From an uncultured Faecalibacterium sp. (GTDB lineage Bacteria; Bacillota; Clostridia; Oscillospirales; Ruminococcaceae), in the NCBI GenBank assembly GCA_937907025.1, contig CALESJ010000027.1, forward strand, positions 124,001 through 188,000: a DNA stretch of 64,000 bases. Reading direction: 5' to 3'. The notes beneath the pieces were generated by a model that saw only the letters and a list, made by a program, of their open reading frames with translations, made no database searches and was not told where the DNA came from. Both the position numbers and the translations under genes were made by a program. Shown here in pieces: positions 25,609 through 34,506 of the stretch; position 1 is the stretch's first letter; every line of letters starts with the position of its first letter.

Positions 25609-26994
25609 ATGCCGAACCAAACCTCATCTGTTCTGAAAAAGAACCAGCTCATAGAACTGAGCATTGATTCCCTTTCCAGTGACGGCAGCGGTGTGGGCCG
25701 CTATGAAGGCATGGCCGTGTTCGTGCCCGGCACTGCCCCGGGAGATAAAATTGCCGCCCGGGTCACCAAGGCCCTGAAAAGCTACGCCTTTGCCCGGGTG
25801 GAAAAACTGCTGGTTCCCGGACCGGGACGGTGTGAGCCGGACTGTCCGGTATGCGGCCCCTGCGGCGGATGCAGCCTGCGGCACATCACCTATGAATCCG
25901 AGTGTGCGGCCAAGACCGGTTTTGTACGGGACGCCTTTGCCCGTCTGGGCGGGCTGGACGCCCCGGTGGCCGACGTGCTGCCTTCCCCGCTGGAGGAGCG
26001 CTACCGCAACAAGGTACAGCTGCCTGTGGGCCGGGACAGCGATGGGCACATCGTCACCGGATTTTACGCCGGACGCAGTCACCGGATCATCAAAACGCCC
26101 GACTGCCGCCTGCAGCCGGACTGGATGAACGCCCTGGCTGCCCGTGCCTGTGCCTTGTTTGAGGAATACGGCGTAGAGCCTTACAACGAGGAAACCGGAA
26201 AAGGGCGCATCCGCCACTTGTATATGCGGCAGGGCTGGCACAGCGGACAGCGGCTTCTCTGCTTTGTGGTCAATGGCAATGGGCTGCCCCATGAAGCGGA
26301 TATCTGCGAAACCTTACAGAAAGAATTCGAGCTGACCACGGTCCTGGTCAACCGCAACACTGCCCGCACCAACGTGATTCTGGGGCAAAGCACCCGCACG
26401 GTGCTGGGTCCCGGCGTCATTGAAGACACCCTGGCCGGGGTCCCCCTGCGCATGGGGGTACATGAGTTTTACCAGGTCAATACCCCCGCCGCCGAGCTTC
26501 TGTACGCCACGGCCCGCCGGTATGCAGCTCTGCGCCCGGATGATTTTCTGCTGGACCTGTACTGCGGCATGGGCACTATCGGACTTTCCATGCTGCCCGA
26601 TTGCCGACGGCTGGTAGGGGTGGAGGTCGTCCCCCAGGCGGTGGACGCCGCCAAGGAAACGGCGGCACGGCTGGGGCTGACCTCCGAACAGGCCGACTTC
26701 TACTGCATGGATGCCGGCACTGCCGCCGCCCGCTTTGCTGCCGAGGGCGCCCGGCCCGACGTGATCGTGGTGGACCCGCCCCGCAAAGGCTGCGACGAGG
26801 CCACACTGAAAGCACTGGTGGACATGGCGCCGCGCACCATTGTCATGGTCAGCTGCAATCCTGCCACCGCTGCCCGGGATACCCGGGCGCTGGCGGATGC
26901 GGGATACCATCCCGAAACCATCCAGCCGGTGGATCTGTTCCCCCGCACAAAGCATTGCGAAACCATCGTTCTGCTGCAGCGCGGCGTGGTATGA
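25609..26994 (+). CDS. rlmD: 23S rRNA (uracil-5-)-methyltransferase, RumA/RlmCD type
   Basis: The 461-residue SAM-dependent enzyme methylates uracil in 23S rRNA. It has an N-terminal TRAM domain (LSIDSLSSDGSGVGRYEGMAVF), four Cys for a 4Fe-4S cluster (CEPDCPVCGPCGGC), the SAM site LDLYCGMGTIGL, DPPRKG and the catalytic Cys in MVSCNPAT. The start at 25609 is set by AGAGGAG. Firmicutes enzymes of this group may methylate both U747 and U1939 (RlmCD), which the sequence alone does not settle. Confidence 0.9.
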   Translation: MPNQTSSVLKKNQLIELSIDSLSSDGSGVGRYEGMAVFVPGTAPGDKIAARVTKALKSYAFARVEKLLVPGPGRCEPDCPVCGPCGGCSLRHITYESECAAKTGFVRDAFARLGGLDAPVADVLPSPLEERYRNKVQLPVGRDSDGHIVTGFYAGRSHRIIKTPDCRLQPDWMNALAARACALFEEYGVEPYNEETGKGRIRHLYMRQGWHSGQRLLCFVVNGNGLPHEADICETLQKEFELTTVLVNRNTARTNVILGQSTRTVLGPGVIEDTLAGVPLRMGVHEFYQVNTPAAELLYATARRYAALRPDDFLLDLYCGMGTIGLSMLPDCRRLVGVEVVPQAVDAAKETAARLGLTSEQADFYCMDAGTAAARFAAEGARPDVIVVDPPRKGCDEATLKALVDMAPRTIVMVSCNPATAARDTRALADAGYHPETIQPVDLFPRTKHCETIVLLQRGVV

Positions 26995-27134
26995 GTTTCC
27001 GGCCAAACGGACACTTTTGCCCCGGTTGTTTATATTCTGTTTCCTTCCTGTTCACGATTTGACCACAAATTCATGGCATAATAAGGCTCGTACTTGATTT
27101 TTACAATGTTTACAAGAAGGATGCGTGTATTAAG

Positions 27135-27539
27135 ATGAAAGCCTGGTTTCAGCGTTTTATGTCCGGACGGTACGGCGGCGACCAATTCAACCAGTTCCTG
27201 GCCATTGCCTCTCTGGTATTTCTGGTATTGGGGCTGTTCCTTCCCGGTCTGTTCGGAGTGCTGTTCTACATCATCGGGTTTGCCATGCTGATTTATTCTT
27301 ATGTCCGTATGTTCAGCCGCAACCATACCAAGCGCATTGCCGAAAACCGCTGGTACTGGGAAAAGCGCAACGCTGTTGCCTCCTGGTTCGGCGGCGTAAA
27401 GACCCGGTTTTCCATGCGTAAGACCTATCACTACTACCGCTGCCCGCACTGCCGCCAGCAGCTGCGGGTGCCGCGCGGACGGGGCCGCATCTCCATCACC
27501 TGCCCCAAATGCGGCACCAGCTTTATCAAAAAGAGCTGA
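27135..27539 (+). CDS. Membrane protein with C-terminal zinc ribbon
   Basis: The product has 134 residues. Two membrane segments lie close together (FLAIASLVFLVLGLFLPGLF and GVLFYIIGFAMLIYSYV, residues about 21-60). A basic linker follows, then a zinc ribbon with CPHC and CPKC near the C-terminus. The function is unknown. It is the first of three genes on the same strand (with the DUF5685 and DnaJ genes), which together look like a small membrane or chaperone-related group. Confidence 0.65.
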   Translation: MKAWFQRFMSGRYGGDQFNQFLAIASLVFLVLGLFLPGLFGVLFYIIGFAMLIYSYVRMFSRNHTKRIAENRWYWEKRNAVASWFGGVKTRFSMRKTYHYYRCPHCRQQLRVPRGRGRISITCPKCGTSFIKKS

Positions 27540-27570
27540 TTTACTTTACGGCCGGAAAGGTTGACGCTGC

Positions 27571-28449
27571 GTGTTCGGATATGTTACGATCTATCGCAAA
27601 GGGCTGGACAAAGAGGCCATGGACTGCTACCAGGCCTATTACTGCGGGCTGTGTCAGTCCCTGGCACGGCACGGAACAGCGGCCCGGATGGCGCTTTCCT
27701 ACGATATGACCTTTGCCGCGCTGCTGTTGAGTGCCCTGTATGAGCCGAAAACCGAATTTTCTGCCGGGCGGTGCGTGCCGCATCCGCTGAAAGCCCGCCC
27801 GCGGGCCGCCAACGAATATCTGGAATATGCCGCCGACATGACTGTGGCGCTGGCCTATTACAATTATCTGGACAACTGGCAGGATGACCACAGCCGTGCC
27901 GGTCTTCTGGCTGCCCGTCGGCTGGAAGGTCCGCTGGCTGAGATCCGGCAGCGTTGGCCACGGCAATGCAATGCCATCGAAGCACGTCTGGATGAGCTGA
28001 ACAAGCTGGAAAGCGCCGGCAGCACCGATCTGGATGCGCTGTGTAACTGTTTTGGTGCCCTGCTGGGCGCCGTGTTCTGTTACCGGGACGACCTGTGGGC
28101 TCCCACACTGGACGGTCTGGGGCGGGGGCTGGGCGGATTCATCTATCTGATGGACGCCTATGATGATCTGAAAAAAGACAAGCGTCACGGCAGCTTCAAT
28201 GCCCTGGCCGCCACCGCTGAGGCTTTCGGCAAGGACAAGGCCGGTTTTGAGGAGCGCTGCCACGAACTGCTGACGCAGCAGATGGGCCTGTGCGCCCAGA
28301 ATTTCAATCTGCTGCCCATTCTGACAGACACGCCGGAAGGGCAGCTGCTGCATAACACGATTTACGCCGGGGTATGGAGCAAGTATGCACTGGTCAAGGC
28401 CATGCGTAGCAAGCCCGGCAAAGCAAGGAAGGGGAAGCAAGACGAATGA
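27571..28449 (+). CDS. DUF5685-family protein
   Basis: The 292-residue product starts at a GTG (MFGYVTIYRKGL) with GGAAAGG upstream. The N-terminal YYCGLCQSL motif and the later DAYDDLKKDKRHGSFN, which resembles an isoprenoid-synthase-like Asp motif, fit the family as I remember it. It is largely helical with no signal peptide. The biochemical role is unknown. Its stop overlaps the DnaJ start by four bases (ATGA), a sign of translational coupling. Confidence 0.75.
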   Translation: MFGYVTIYRKGLDKEAMDCYQAYYCGLCQSLARHGTAARMALSYDMTFAALLLSALYEPKTEFSAGRCVPHPLKARPRAANEYLEYAADMTVALAYYNYLDNWQDDHSRAGLLAARRLEGPLAEIRQRWPRQCNAIEARLDELNKLESAGSTDLDALCNCFGALLGAVFCYRDDLWAPTLDGLGRGLGGFIYLMDAYDDLKKDKRHGSFNALAATAEAFGKDKAGFEERCHELLTQQMGLCAQNFNLLPILTDTPEGQLLHNTIYAGVWSKYALVKAMRSKPGKARKGKQDE

Positions 28450-29192
28450 CCGATCCGTACAGCGTATTGGGCATCCAGCCAGGGGCTGACGAGGAAACTA
28501 TCAAGAAGGCATACCGCCAGAAATGCAAACAGTACCACCCCGACCTGCATCCCGACGACCCCACCTGCGAGGACAAGTTCAAGGAAGTACAGGCCGCTTA
28601 CAGCGAGATCATGCGCCTGCGTTCGGGCGGCGGAAGCCGTCAGCAGTCGCAGAGCGGATACGGGCAGAGCCGTTCTTCCGGCAGCTATGGCGGATACGGC
28701 CAGCAGAATGCCGGGTATCAGGACCCGTTCGGATTCGGTGGGTTCGGGTTTGATCCCTTCGGATTCGGCGGTTACGAAACCCGCAGCAACACCGGACGGG
28801 AATCTCCCGAAATGCAGGCAGCCAACAACTATATCCGCAATGGTTATTATACCGAAGCCCTCAATGTGCTGAACAGCGTGCCCACGGCGGATCGCACCGC
28901 CCGCTGGCATTACTATGCGGCACTGGCCAATTCGGGACTGGGCAACAACATCAACGCCCAGAATGAAGCCCGCACCGCCGTGAACCTGGAGCCCAACAAT
29001 TACGAGTATCAGCGGCTGCTGGACCGGCTGCAGAATCCCGGCCGCACCTACTCCGCCTACCAGCAGGCCTACACCCAGCCCGGTTCCCGCATGCAGCAGG
29101 GCAACTTCTGCATGCAGGCATGGCTGTACCTCATCATGTGCAACCTGTGCAGCATCTGCTGCTGCGGCCGCGGCGGATTCTTCTGCTGCTGA
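28446..29192 (+). CDS. J-domain protein with Gly-rich linker and Cys-rich tail
   Basis: The product has 248 residues. The J domain is complete (DPYSVLGIQPGADEETIKKAY and the HPD motif in YHPDLHPDDP), so it should stimulate a DnaK ATPase. A linker of Gly, Ser, Tyr and Phe repeats (residues about 60-115) leads to a TPR-like helical part (NYIRNGYYTEALNVLN, then TARWHYYAALANSGLG). The end is hydrophobic and Cys-rich (CNLCSICCCGRGGFFCC). It is not DnaJ itself, since the zinc-finger domain is missing. Confidence 0.8.
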   Translation: MTDPYSVLGIQPGADEETIKKAYRQKCKQYHPDLHPDDPTCEDKFKEVQAAYSEIMRLRSGGGSRQQSQSGYGQSRSSGSYGGYGQQNAGYQDPFGFGGFGFDPFGFGGYETRSNTGRESPEMQAANNYIRNGYYTEALNVLNSVPTADRTARWHYYAALANSGLGNNINAQNEARTAVNLEPNNYEYQRLLDRLQNPGRTYSAYQQAYTQPGSRMQQGNFCMQAWLYLIMCNLCSICCCGRGGFFCC

Positions 29193-29209
29193 TCTTTTCC
29201 ATAACAAAA

Positions 29210-29264
29210 AAGCATCTCCGTTCCGTGGTTCACGATGTCCACAGAACGGGGATGCTTATTTTTT
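29210..29264 (+). terminator. Terminator after the J-domain gene
   Basis: AAGCATCTCCGTTC and GAACGGGGATGCTT pair around a 20-base loop, followed by ATTTTTTG. It also abuts the end of the convergent YkgJ-type gene. Confidence 0.8.
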
Positions 29265-29266
29265 GT

Positions 29267-29969
29267 TTACGGTGCGATTTCCAGCAAGGTCCGCAAAACA
29301 GGAACCAGCTGCTCCAGATTGTCCCGGAACTGAGGGTAAAACTCATCCCGGGTGGAGTAATCATAATAAAGGGCCCGTTCAATACGGCGCACCGCCGGCA
29401 TAAACCGGGGGGTGTTCCCTGCCCCCCGCCTGATGCAGCAGATCGGACAGGCGAGTACACTCTACCGCCCAGGAGGCATCGGTCCCCGCCCGCTCGCTCA
29501 CGCCGGCGTGTTCCAGATATTCCGACAGGGTACGTCCGGGTGCCTGTGTCCCGCACAGCGGCAGCTGGGGGAAATACTCCACACGGGCGGTATCCGGGTC
29601 GATGGACTGTCCCAGCGGATACAGCGCGCAGGCCAGCGGCCGGGCCGGATGGACGGAACAACCATCTCCTTCCAGAAAAGGGCAGTGTCCCGTACGCGGC
29701 GAGGGCCGCAGCACCAGCACCGGCAAACAGGAGGTCTGCCCGATTTCCCGGCGGCAAAAGGCATCCGCCACCACCCGGGGCGGCAAACGCATCCATCGCG
29801 CCAAGCGATACAGATCCAGACCGGACAGGACCAGGTCCCGCCGGTTGCGGCAGCAATCGCCACATCCCGCACAGGCAAACGCAAAGTCATCCCCCGGTTT
29901 CAGTCGCGGACAGGCTTCCAGCTCTGCCATCAGTTCGGGTTCTCCCGCACGGCCGGGCTCCAGGCTCAC
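29267..29969 (-). pseudogene. YkgJ-family cysteine cluster protein, frameshifted
   Basis: The first part (GTG start at 29969, overlapping the previous stop) has the family's Cys cluster CAGCGDCCRNRRDL and later CPFLEGDGCSVHPARPLACALYP, probably binding a metal or Fe-S cluster. The frame stops early at 29379. The normal C-terminus is readable in another frame (RFMPAVRRIERALYYDYS to LLEIAP, stop at 29267-29269). Removing one G from the six-G tract at 29422-29427 (minus strand) joins the two. This is either a true mutation, slippage at the tract or a sequencing error. Confidence 0.75.
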
Positions 29970-30952
29970 AGCTTCACCTCGTTGGGTTCGGCACGCCCGG
30001 CTTCAAAATTGCTGACCGCCTCAAATGCGCTCTGCACCATGCTGGCCACGTTCACGTCCGTATAGAACGCCGTGTGCGGGCTGACAATGACGTTGGGGAA
30101 GCTGCGCAGCAGTGCCAGCTCCCGGTTGGCCAATGCCTCGCCGGTGCGGTTGTAGTAGCAGATGCCGTTTTCGTCTTCCACCACGTCCAGGCCGGCGCCG
30201 CCGATCTTGCCGGATTCCAGGCCGCAGACCAGCGCTTTGGGTTCGATCAGGGTGCCGCGGGCGGTATTGATGAGGATGACGCCTTTCTTCATCTTCTGGA
30301 TAGCAGCTTCGTTGATGAGGTAATGATTTTCCGGCGTAGCGTTCAGATGCAGGGTGATGACATCACTTTCCGCATACAGCGTATCCAGGTCAACATATTC
30401 CGCCACCTTGCACACATCCTCGTTGGGATACAGATCATAGGCCAGGATGCGGCAGCCAAACCCGGACAGATGGTTGATGACCGTGCGGCCGATCTTGCCG
30501 GTGCCGATAACGCCGATGGTGCAGCTGGACAGATCCTTGCCCATCTTGCCGGGCAGAGAGTAGTCCTGCGCGGCAGCCCGCAGCATGATCTGGTTCATCT
30601 TGCGGGTGGCCATCAGCATAAGCATGATGGTATAGTTGGCCACGCCCTCCGGCGGATAATGGCTGTGGGAAACACGCATGCCATACTGTTTGGCGGCTTC
30701 CAGCGGAATGTGGTCATATCCGATACTGCGGCAAGGCAGGTACCGCACGCCCATCTCGGCAAAAGTCTTCAGGTATTCGGGGCGCACCTCACAGGGGTTG
30801 GTGCTCACCGCGTCGCAGCCTTCGGCCAGATGCAGGTTTTCCGGTCGCGGCGGCTCGGAGGTCCAGGCATAGTCGATACCGTACTTCTGTTTGAAGGTTT
30901 CGCAGTACGGCAGTTCATCAAATTCACGCAGCGTATAGAAAAAGATCTTCAT
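29966..30952 (-). CDS. D-lactate dehydrogenase-like 2-hydroxyacid dehydrogenase
   Basis: The product has 328 residues. It belongs to the D-isomer-specific 2-hydroxyacid dehydrogenases, which reduce 2-oxoacids such as pyruvate with NADH. The NAD-binding motif GVIGTGKIGRTVINHL lies near residue 150. The catalytic Arg is in NTARGTLIE, the Glu in GLDVVEDENG and the His in SPHTAFYT. YDHIPLEAAKQYG is typical of the D-LDH/VanH branch. The stop overlaps the start of the YkgJ-type gene. D-lactate is a likely fermentation product, but a related oxoacid is possible. Confidence 0.85.
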   Translation of the reverse strand: MKIFFYTLREFDELPYCETFKQKYGIDYAWTSEPPRPENLHLAEGCDAVSTNPCEVRPEYLKTFAEMGVRYLPCRSIGYDHIPLEAAKQYGMRVSHSHYPPEGVANYTIMLMLMATRKMNQIMLRAAAQDYSLPGKMGKDLSSCTIGVIGTGKIGRTVINHLSGFGCRILAYDLYPNEDVCKVAEYVDLDTLYAESDVITLHLNATPENHYLINEAAIQKMKKGVILINTARGTLIEPKALVCGLESGKIGGAGLDVVEDENGICYYNRTGEALANRELALLRSFPNVIVSPHTAFYTDVNVASMVQSAFEAVSNFEAGRAEPNEVKL

Positions 30953-30973
30953 GGCGGAAAGACGCCTCCCTTA

Positions 30974-31779
30974 TCACAGGTGAAAATCAAAAACATCGGC
31001 CAACCAGTCGATGCAAAGCGGCAGCCAGGACGCATTGTGGGGATCGGGCTGATACACCTCCCGGGTGCAGGTGCTGCTGCCATGTGCCCCCTTGGTAAAC
31101 AAGTGCAGCTCATAAGGCACATCGCATTTTTCCAGTGCTTCAGCCAGAAGCATCGAATTCTGCACAGGGACCAGCTCATCTGCCACGGTGTGCCAGATGA
31201 AGAACGGCGGCAGACCGGGCCGGACCTGCTTTTCCAGGCCAAACAGTTCCTGCAGCTCGCGGTCATCCCCTGCCAGGTTCACAATGGAATCTCTGTGTGC
31301 GAACGGGCCGGAGGTGATCACCGAGTACCCCAAAAGCACCGCATTGGGCACCAACTGTTTGCCGTCTGTTCCCAGAGCCTCACAAATTTCGGGGCGGTCG
31401 GTGAGCAGCGCTGTGGATGCTGCCAGATGACCACCGGCCGAAAAGCCGCACACAGCCAGGCGATCGGGGTCCAGATACAGGGCCTCGGCGTTTTGCCGCA
31501 GATGTTGGATTGCCCCTGCCGCATCCAGCAAAGGAGCAAACCGCAGCGGTGCCGGTGCGGTTCCGGTGGTGGTGTACCGCAGAATAAACACCTGGTACCC
31601 CGCGTTCAGAAAATTCATGGCAATGGGGTCGCTTCCCGCTGGCTCACATGGCTGTACCCGCCACCGGGCAGGATCAAAACACCCGGGCGGACCGCATAAT
31701 CCGGCATCTGTTCCGCGGGTTTCCGCAGATATCCGGTCAGCTTTGCCCCGCTGGGCAGCGTATACTCATACACACGCAT
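30974..31779 (-). pseudogene. Alpha/beta hydrolase (esterase-like), frameshifted
   Basis: From an ATG at 31779, the minus strand encodes the N-terminal part with the oxyanion motif LPGGGYSHVSQREA. It then goes out of frame near 31628-31632. The rest continues in another frame from about MNFLNAGYQVFILRYT through the nucleophile elbow CGFSAGGHLA, the Asp region WHTVADELVP and the His region TKGAHGSST. Adding one base after REA restores the family's usual S-REA-DPIA block. All catalytic residues are present downstream, so decay is recent or the shift is a sequence error. Confidence 0.75.
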
Positions 31780-31805
31780 ACTGCAATATTCCCCTTTTTC
31801 TATTT

Positions 31806-32270
31806 TTATTTCTGTTCCGGCAGCGGATGGGCTGCAATATACTCATCCAGAATGTTCGCCGCCAGACGGACCAGTTCCGGGCAAGGGCGCTTTTTGTAGT
31901 ACTCCTGGGTGCGGGGGCTGGCCACCGGGCTGCCCTCGGGCTTGGAAAGGCCCAGCAGTTCCCTGCAAACAATGCTGCCGCCGCCGTTTTCGGTGCGGTA
32001 GCGTTCGGCCAGAGCCTGGACTTCGGTGTAAAGAGCGGTCTTCTGGGACGGGTCCGGGCTGCCGTACAGTGCCCCCAGCACCAGCACAATGCCGGAGAAC
32101 GCACCACAGACTTCCCGAAGGCGTCCCACACCGCCGCCAAAGCCGGCAGACATGGTCAGTGCCTGTTCGGGCGTCAGATGCATCTCATCGGCAAACGCCA
32201 GCGCCACAGACTGTGCGCAGTTATATCCTTTCATGAAATTATTGTAAGCCTGATCACCACGAATGGACAT
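31806..32270 (-). CDS. C-GCAxxG-C-C family redox-type protein
   Basis: The product has 154 residues. The conserved Cys pattern is visible: GYNCAQSV near residue 17, the VCGAFSG core near residue 54, CRELLG near residue 100 and CPELVRLAA near the end. This matches the C_GCAxxG_C_C family, thought to act in redox or metal chemistry. AAGGAAG precedes the ATG. It is the first gene of the minus-strand operon with the hydrolase, the dehydrogenase and the YkgJ-type protein. Confidence 0.8.
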   Translation of the reverse strand: MSIRGDQAYNNFMKGYNCAQSVALAFADEMHLTPEQALTMSAGFGGGVGRLREVCGAFSGIVLVLGALYGSPDPSQKTALYTEVQALAERYRTENGGGSIVCRELLGLSKPEGSPVASPRTQEYYKKRPCPELVRLAANILDEYIAAHPLPEQK

Positions 32271-32402
32271 TGATACACTTCCTTATCCTGTTTTACATTG
32301 AAATTTTGGGTTTTGTCCAACCAATAGAATAGCGCAAACCATCCCGTTTGAAAAGGGGGATTTGCACGTTTTTGAATTTTTTGTAAAAAGCCAAGTTTGC
32401 AC

Positions 32403-32431
32403 TTGCACTTTATACCATGGAGTGCTACACT
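32403..32431 (+). promoter_or_regulatory. Promoter of htpG
   Basis: TTGCAC (32403-32408), a 17-base spacer and TACACT (32426-32431). The CIRCE operator begins five bases after the -10, covering the expected start of transcription. Confidence 0.75.
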
Positions 32432-32435
32432 ATCA

Positions 32436-32462
32436 TTAGCACTTAATTGAATCGAGTGCTAA
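32436..32462 (+). promoter_or_regulatory. CIRCE operator (HrcA binding site)
   Basis: TTAGCACTT-N9-GAGTGCTAA, the CIRCE consensus with one change at the inner end of the left arm. It lies 48 bases upstream of the htpG start. HrcA binding here would make htpG a class I heat-shock gene. Confidence 0.9.
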
Positions 32463-32510
32463 TGTGTTTGGTACAAAGAAATTTCAGATAAAGAAGAGGT
32501 CGATTTCATC

Positions 32511-34415
32511 ATGGCTATGCATCAGTTCAAGGCCGAAAGCAAAAAGCTTCTGGACCTGATGATCAATTCCATCTACACCAACAAGGAGATTTTCCTGCGT
32601 GAGCTGATCTCCAACGCTTCGGATGCCTGCGACAAACTGTATTTCAAGTCCCTGACCGATACCAGTATCGGCGTGAACAAGGCAGACCTGAAAATCCACA
32701 TTGCCGCCGACAAGGACACCCGCACCCTGACCGTCAGCGATAACGGCATCGGCATGACCAAGGAAGAGCTGGAAAAGAACCTGGGCACCATTGCCAAATC
32801 CGGCAGCCTGGACTTCAAGCAGGAGAACCAGAACGAAAATATCGACATCATCGGTCAGTTCGGTGTTGGCTTCTACTCCGCTTTCATGGTCGCGTCCAAG
32901 GTAACGGTCATCTCCCGTGCCCTGGGCGCTGATGAAGCCTGGAAGTGGGAGTCCAAGGGTGTGGAAGGCTACACCCTTACCCCCGCCGAAAAGGACGAAG
33001 TGGGTACCGACGTGATCATGGTCCTGAAAGAGGACGGCGAGAACGAAGATTACAGCCACTATCTGGAAGAGTACACCCTGGCCGACCTGGTGAAGAAGTA
33101 CAGTGATTACGTCCACTACCCCATCACCATGTACCGCGAGAAGAGCCGCCAGAAGCCGAAGCCGGAAGATGCCGGTGACGACTACAAGCCCGAGTGGGAA
33201 ACCTACACCGAGCTGGAAACGCTGAACAGCATGGTGCCCATCTGGAAGCGCGACAAGAAGGACCTGAAGGACGAGGACTACAACGAGTTCTACAAGAACC
33301 GTTTCAATGATTACACCGATCCGCTGCGTGTCATCACCTCCCGCACCGAAGGTACCGCAACTTACACGGCGCTGCTGTTTGTTCCCGGCCGCACGCCGTA
33401 CGACTATTACACCAAGGAATACGAGAAGGGCCTGGCGCTGTACGCTTCCGGCGTGCTGATCATGGATAAGTGCGCCGACCTGCTGCCCGACTACTTCAGC
33501 TTCATCAAGGGCGTTGTGGACAGTGAGGACCTGAGCCTGAACATCAGCCGTGAAACCCTGCAGAAGGACAGCCAGCTGCGCCTGATCCGCAACAGCCTGG
33601 AAAAGAAGATCAAGAACGAACTGCATGCCATGCTGGTCAATGACCGCGAGAAGTACGAAACCTTCTGGAAGTCTTTCGGCCGTCAGATCAAGTTCGGCGT
33701 TTACGGCGATTACGGCATGCACAAGGACCTGCTGGCCGATCTGCTGATGTTCTATTCCGCCAAGGAGCAGAAGTACGTCACGCTGGACGAGTACATCGAA
33801 AAGATGCCGGAAGACCAGAAGTGCATCTACTACGCCGCCGGCGACGATGCGGCCCGTCTGGGCAAGCTGCCCAACGCCCAGCTGGTGCTGAGCAAGGGCT
33901 ACGACCTGCTGCTGTGCACCGAGGATGTGGATGAGTTCTGCCTGCAGATCATGCACAACTACAAGGAGAAGGAGTTCAAGAACATCAACTCCGGCGATCT
34001 GGGTCTGGCCACCGATGAAGAAAAGAAGGCAGCTGAAGATGCAGCCGCTTCCAACAAGGACCTGTTCGAGGCCATCAAGACCGCTCTGAACGGCAAGATC
34101 AAGGAAGTCAAGGCCAATCCGACCCTGAAGGACCATCCGGTGTGCCTGTCCAGCGAAGGCGGCCTGTCCATGGAAATGGAGAAGGTCCTGCGCAAGATGC
34201 CCGGCAATACCGAAGGCATGGAAAGCACCAAAGTGCTGGAACTGAACACCACCCATCCGGTGTTCGCCGCACTGCAGGCCGCCCAGGCTGCCGGCGATAC
34301 CGACAAGATCAACAAGTACAGCGAGCTGCTGTATGACCAGGCGCTGCTCATCGAGGGTCTGCCCATCGAAGACCCCGTTGCCTATGCCCAGTTGGTCTGC
34401 GAACTGATGAAGTAA
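32511..34415 (+). CDS. htpG: Chaperone protein HtpG (Hsp90)
   Basis: The 634-residue cytosolic ATP-dependent chaperone is full length. The N-terminal GHKL domain shows IFLRELISNASDACDKL, SDNGIGMTKEEL, GTIAKSGS and GQFGVGFYSAFMV. The middle domain has GVVDSEDLSLNISRETLQ, and the C-terminal dimerisation part ends EDPVAYAQLVCELMK. AAGAGG precedes the ATG. It is a single-gene unit with its own CIRCE-controlled promoter and a strong terminator behind it. Confidence 0.97.
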   Translation: MAMHQFKAESKKLLDLMINSIYTNKEIFLRELISNASDACDKLYFKSLTDTSIGVNKADLKIHIAADKDTRTLTVSDNGIGMTKEELEKNLGTIAKSGSLDFKQENQNENIDIIGQFGVGFYSAFMVASKVTVISRALGADEAWKWESKGVEGYTLTPAEKDEVGTDVIMVLKEDGENEDYSHYLEEYTLADLVKKYSDYVHYPITMYREKSRQKPKPEDAGDDYKPEWETYTELETLNSMVPIWKRDKKDLKDEDYNEFYKNRFNDYTDPLRVITSRTEGTATYTALLFVPGRTPYDYYTKEYEKGLALYASGVLIMDKCADLLPDYFSFIKGVVDSEDLSLNISRETLQKDSQLRLIRNSLEKKIKNELHAMLVNDREKYETFWKSFGRQIKFGVYGDYGMHKDLLADLLMFYSAKEQKYVTLDEYIEKMPEDQKCIYYAAGDDAARLGKLPNAQLVLSKGYDLLLCTEDVDEFCLQIMHNYKEKEFKNINSGDLGLATDEEKKAAEDAAASNKDLFEAIKTALNGKIKEVKANPTLKDHPVCLSSEGGLSMEMEKVLRKMPGNTEGMESTKVLELNTTHPVFAALQAAQAAGDTDKINKYSELLYDQALLIEGLPIEDPVAYAQLVCELMK

Positions 34416-34440
34416 ATCCGGCGCGCGCTGCCGCCAAATC

Positions 34441-34506
34441 AAAACAGGGCGCTCTGCCCCTGCTCCGCTTTTATACGCGGAACAGGACGCAGGGCGCCCT
34501 TTTTAT
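34441..34506. terminator. Bidirectional terminator between htpG and the sensor kinase gene
   Basis: AAAACAGGGCGC and GCAGGGCGCCCTTTTT, with inner pairs CCTG..CAGG and TCCGC..GCGGA, build a long hairpin. It ends in a T run on the plus strand and begins with an A run that serves the minus strand. Confidence 0.75.

Noticed and set aside
29230..29865. Alternative 211-residue frame over the YkgJ-type gene
   Set aside because: It holds no Cys cluster in proper spacing; the real protein is split between the two other frames.
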